Below, piece by piece: positions 62,082-64,000 of a stretch of DNA of 64,000 nucleotides. The translations under genes were made by a program, and so were the position numbers. The notes beneath the pieces were generated by a model, which saw only the letters and a program-made list of their open reading frames with translations, did not search any database and was not told where the DNA came from. Numbering within the stretch: the stretch's first letter is position 1; each line of letters opens with the position of its first letter. Origin of the DNA: VRUE01 sp963753245 (lineage in GTDB: Bacteria > Actinomycetota > Thermoleophilia > Solirubrobacterales > 70-9); the NCBI GenBank assembly GCA_963753245.1, contig CAVWBK010000002.1, positions 620,001 through 684,000 of the forward strand. Reading direction: 5' to 3'.

Positions 62082-63097
62082 TAGAAGCGCGCCTCCTCGG
62101 GCACGGTCAGCTCGGTAAATCTGGCGATGCAGAAGCGATCGGTCATCCCCGCCAGGTAGTCGGTGACGCGCTGGCACTCGCTCGCCTCGGGTTCGAGCAG
62201 CGGCGTCTCCTCGGGATGTGCCATGTAGTGATCGAATAGGCCGCGCACTGTGCGGCGCACCCGCTCCTGCTCACCGAGCGCCGCCTCGCCCAAATAGACG
62301 CGGTCAAACATGAACTTGCGCAGGCGCAACATCGCCCCGCCGACCTCATCGCTTTGGGCGATATCGGCATCCTCGCCGGTCGATGAGTTGGCGACGATGT
62401 CACCAACCAGGGTGTCGATCCGCTGCGAGCCGGTCGGCCCGAGCAGTTCGATCTCCGCCGTCGGCAGGTCCTGAGACCTCAGCACCCCGGCGCGCAGGGC
62501 ATCGTCGATGTCGTGGTTGATGTAGGCGACACGATCGACGAGCTTCACGATCCGACCCTCGAGCGTCGCCGGCTTATTCGCCCCGGTGTGGTTGAGGATG
62601 CCGTCGCGAACCGCCGCGGTGAGATTGAGCCCGGCGCCGTCGCGCTCGAGCACATCGACCACCCGCAGCGAGTGCTGGTTGTGCTTAAAGCCGCTCTCGC
62701 AACGCTCCCGCAGGGCGGCATCGAGCGCCTCCTCGCCACTGTGACCAAAGGGCGGATGGCCGAGGTCGTGACCGAGCCCGATCGCCTCGGTCAGGTCCTC
62801 GTTTAGGGCGAGCGCGCGGGCGACGGTGCGGGCGATCCCGCAAGCCTCCAGGGTGTGGGTGAGGCGGGTCCGGTAGTGATCGCCCTCGGGGGCGATGAAG
62901 ACCTGGGTCTTGTGCTTGAGGCGTCTGAACGCCTTCGAGTGGACGATGCGGTCGCGGTCGCGCTGAAAGGGGGTGCGCAGCGGGCTGTCGGCCTCAGCCT
63001 TGAGGCGCTCGGCGGGATAGGACGGCGTCGCCGCCTCTGAGAGAAACTCTGCCTCCCAGGCGCGGACACGATCCTCGAGATTGGCGGTTGCCTGCAC
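62081..63097 (-). CDS. dgt: Deoxyguanosinetriphosphate triphosphohydrolase-like protein
   Basis: 338 residues of the HD superfamily. The metal-binding motif is H..HD..H-D: YRTRLTHTLEACGIAR, GLGHDLGHPPFGHSGEEAL and YINHDIDDAL. The entry segment SPLRTPFQRDRDRIVHSKAFRRLKHKTQV is diagnostic. It hydrolyses dNTPs and so influences the nucleotide pool. The GTG at 63097 is chosen; the longer frame has a non-native N-terminus. It overlaps dnaG, an order common in actinobacteria. Confidence 0.96.
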   Translation of the reverse strand: MQATANLEDRVRAWEAEFLSEAATPSYPAERLKAEADSPLRTPFQRDRDRIVHSKAFRRLKHKTQVFIAPEGDHYRTRLTHTLEACGIARTVARALALNEDLTEAIGLGHDLGHPPFGHSGEEALDAALRERCESGFKHNQHSLRVVDVLERDGAGLNLTAAVRDGILNHTGANKPATLEGRIVKLVDRVAYINHDIDDALRAGVLRSQDLPTAEIELLGPTGSQRIDTLVGDIVANSSTGEDADIAQSDEVGGAMLRLRKFMFDRVYLGEAALGEQERVRRTVRGLFDHYMAHPEETPLLEPEASECQRVTDYLAGMTDRFCIARFTELTVPEEARF

Positions 63098-63140
63098 CCT
63101 TGCGATCCTAGTGCCCCGCCGATTGGCATCGACCCGGCGC

Positions 63141-63866
63141 TCAGGCGGCCGGTCGCAGCTGCACGTGCGCGTGATGCTCGAGCGTCGCGCCGACCGCCCG
63201 CTCGACCTGGCGCAGATCCCTCTCCCCCGCCTCGGGCGCCTCGGCAAGCGGGTTTGCGATTGCCCCGACCATGAAGCGATGAGCCGCCTCAGAGAGCGGA
63301 AAGGATCCGGCCTCACAGGCGGCGCAGACGACCCCCCCGGCGGCGCCGGAGAAACCGCTCAGGTGGTCGGCCTCCCCGCAGCGCGCGCAGGAGGCCAACT
63401 CCGGTGCAAACCCCGCGGCGAGCGCCAGCTTGAGACGGAAGGAGAGCGCGGTCTCAACTCCACTCAAACGACCCTGGGCCGGGTCATCGAGTAGGGCGAG
63501 ATAGCGGCAGAGCAGGTTGTAGGCATGCGGATTGGGCTCACTTGAATCGAGCAGCCGCAACACCGCGTCGCAGGCGCGGGCGCCGGCATTCAGAGCAGCG
63601 GCCGAGGAGCGCAAGCGGGGGTAGCCATCAACGGTGGCGACGTTGGTCACCGTGAGCAGCTCCCCGCGGCCTTCGTGGAGCAGAAGGTCGAGTCGGAAGA
63701 AGGGCTCAAGTCGCCCCCCGAAGCGCGAGCGAGGTTTGCGCACGCCCTTGGCGATCGCCCCGACCCGCCCGCGCGCCACCGAGTAGAGGTGAAGGATGCG
63801 ATCGGCCTCGCCATAGCGGATGCTGCGCAGGACGATCGCCTCGGTCTTAACCGTCTTTCCGGGCAC
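63141..63866 (-). CDS. recO: DNA repair protein RecO
   Basis: 241 residues. The OB-fold N-terminus (TEAIVLRSIRYGEADRILHLYS, GVRKPRSRFGGRLEPF) leads to a helical domain with a four-cysteine zinc site (CARCG and CAACE). RecO loads RecA on SSB-coated DNA. The GTG at 63866 gives a standard-length protein. It is 43 bases upstream of dgt. Confidence 0.97.
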   Translation of the reverse strand: MPGKTVKTEAIVLRSIRYGEADRILHLYSVARGRVGAIAKGVRKPRSRFGGRLEPFFRLDLLLHEGRGELLTVTNVATVDGYPRLRSSAAALNAGARACDAVLRLLDSSEPNPHAYNLLCRYLALLDDPAQGRLSGVETALSFRLKLALAAGFAPELASCARCGEADHLSGFSGAAGGVVCAACEAGSFPLSEAAHRFMVGAIANPLAEAPEAGERDLRQVERAVGATLEHHAHVQLRPAA

Positions 63867-63902
63867 GTTTCCTAGGTTGCCCGGCGGACCGGACGGCGCG
63901 AC

Positions 63903-64000
63903 CTACTGCGAGCGCGAGGCCGCCGTGCGGCGGCGTGGCCTACGGCGCAACCGCACCTGACAGGCCGGGCAGAAGTAGGTCGAGCGACCGCTGACCACGA
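63903..64000 (-). CDS. mutM: Formamidopyrimidine-DNA glycosylase C-terminus (partial)
   Basis: The window ends inside this gene. The visible end contains GRSTYFCPACQVRLRRRPRR, which is the second half of the Fpg zinc finger (C-P-x-C-Q), followed by a short basic tail and a TAG stop at 63903-63905. Fpg removes oxidised purines. Endonuclease VIII-type relatives have the same finger and cannot be excluded from this fragment. Confidence 0.75.
   Translation of the reverse strand, partial: VVSGRSTYFCPACQVRLRRRPRRRTAASRSQ

Overview
The window is a high-GC actinobacterial chromosome segment. GTG and TTG starts are frequent, four-base ATGA/GTGA/TTGA gene overlaps are common, and the core gene order (yebC-ruvC-ruvA-ruvB-...-secDF-...-recJ-rel; recO-dgt-dnaG) is bacterial housekeeping. 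The CysO-type sulfur carrier, the decapeptide-repeat surface protein and the mix of hypothetical secreted families suggest a deep-branching actinobacterium, most likely Thermoleophilia/Solirubrobacterales. That placement is an inference from gene content, not a phylogeny.

Layout. 0-3.5 kb: half a LexA-type box at the left edge, tRNA-Arg(CCG), a CDF transporter with its TetR regulator, and a secreted protein facing two TetR-like operators. 3.5-7.7 kb (minus): a SAM-I riboswitch with a clear terminator controls a tight operon of threonine synthase-like enzyme, CysO-like sulfur carrier ending in GGC, glucose-1-phosphate cytidylyltransferase, CDP-glucose dehydratase-like enzyme and an HMCES/YedK protein. 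7.8-11.7 kb (plus): CorA, HIT hydrolase, phosphomannomutase, MBL-fold hydrolase. 11.65-12.75 kb: two gene relics (F420-type nitroreductase-like, tyrosine integrase). 12.8-29.8 kb: lipid kinase and a long minus-strand housekeeping block for stringent response, recombination and protein export, then a PLP-synthase operon headed by an RpiR-type regulator. 29.9-43.5 kb: mixed accessory and metabolic genes (ArsR-SRPBCC-VOC operon, a second secreted paralogue, a degenerate GGDEF/HD-GYP protein, PhzF, P450). 43.8-55.7 kb: accessory region with a repeat protein, a DoxX-Rieske fusion opposite a double beta-propeller protein, glycosyltransferases, VOC proteins and several frameshifted genes. 55.7-64 kb: tRNA-Met, an orphan Hpt protein with a thioredoxin-like lipoprotein, SDR, GT1, tRNA-Asn, an HNH endonuclease behind a perfect LexA box, then dnaG, dgt, recO and the C-terminus of Fpg/MutM.

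Most interesting: the SAM riboswitch sits in front of a threonine synthase-like gene paired with a CysO-type carrier. SAM repression of a true threonine synthase has the wrong sign for feedback, so this pair may make homocysteine from O-phosphohomoserine with protein-bound sulfur. Second is the HNH endonuclease behind a perfect LexA-type palindrome next to tRNA-Asn, with a matching half-box next to tRNA-Arg at the left edge. Third is the DoxX-Rieske fusion facing the double propeller protein. Several accessory genes carry single indels; these may be real decay or assembly errors and only reads can decide.
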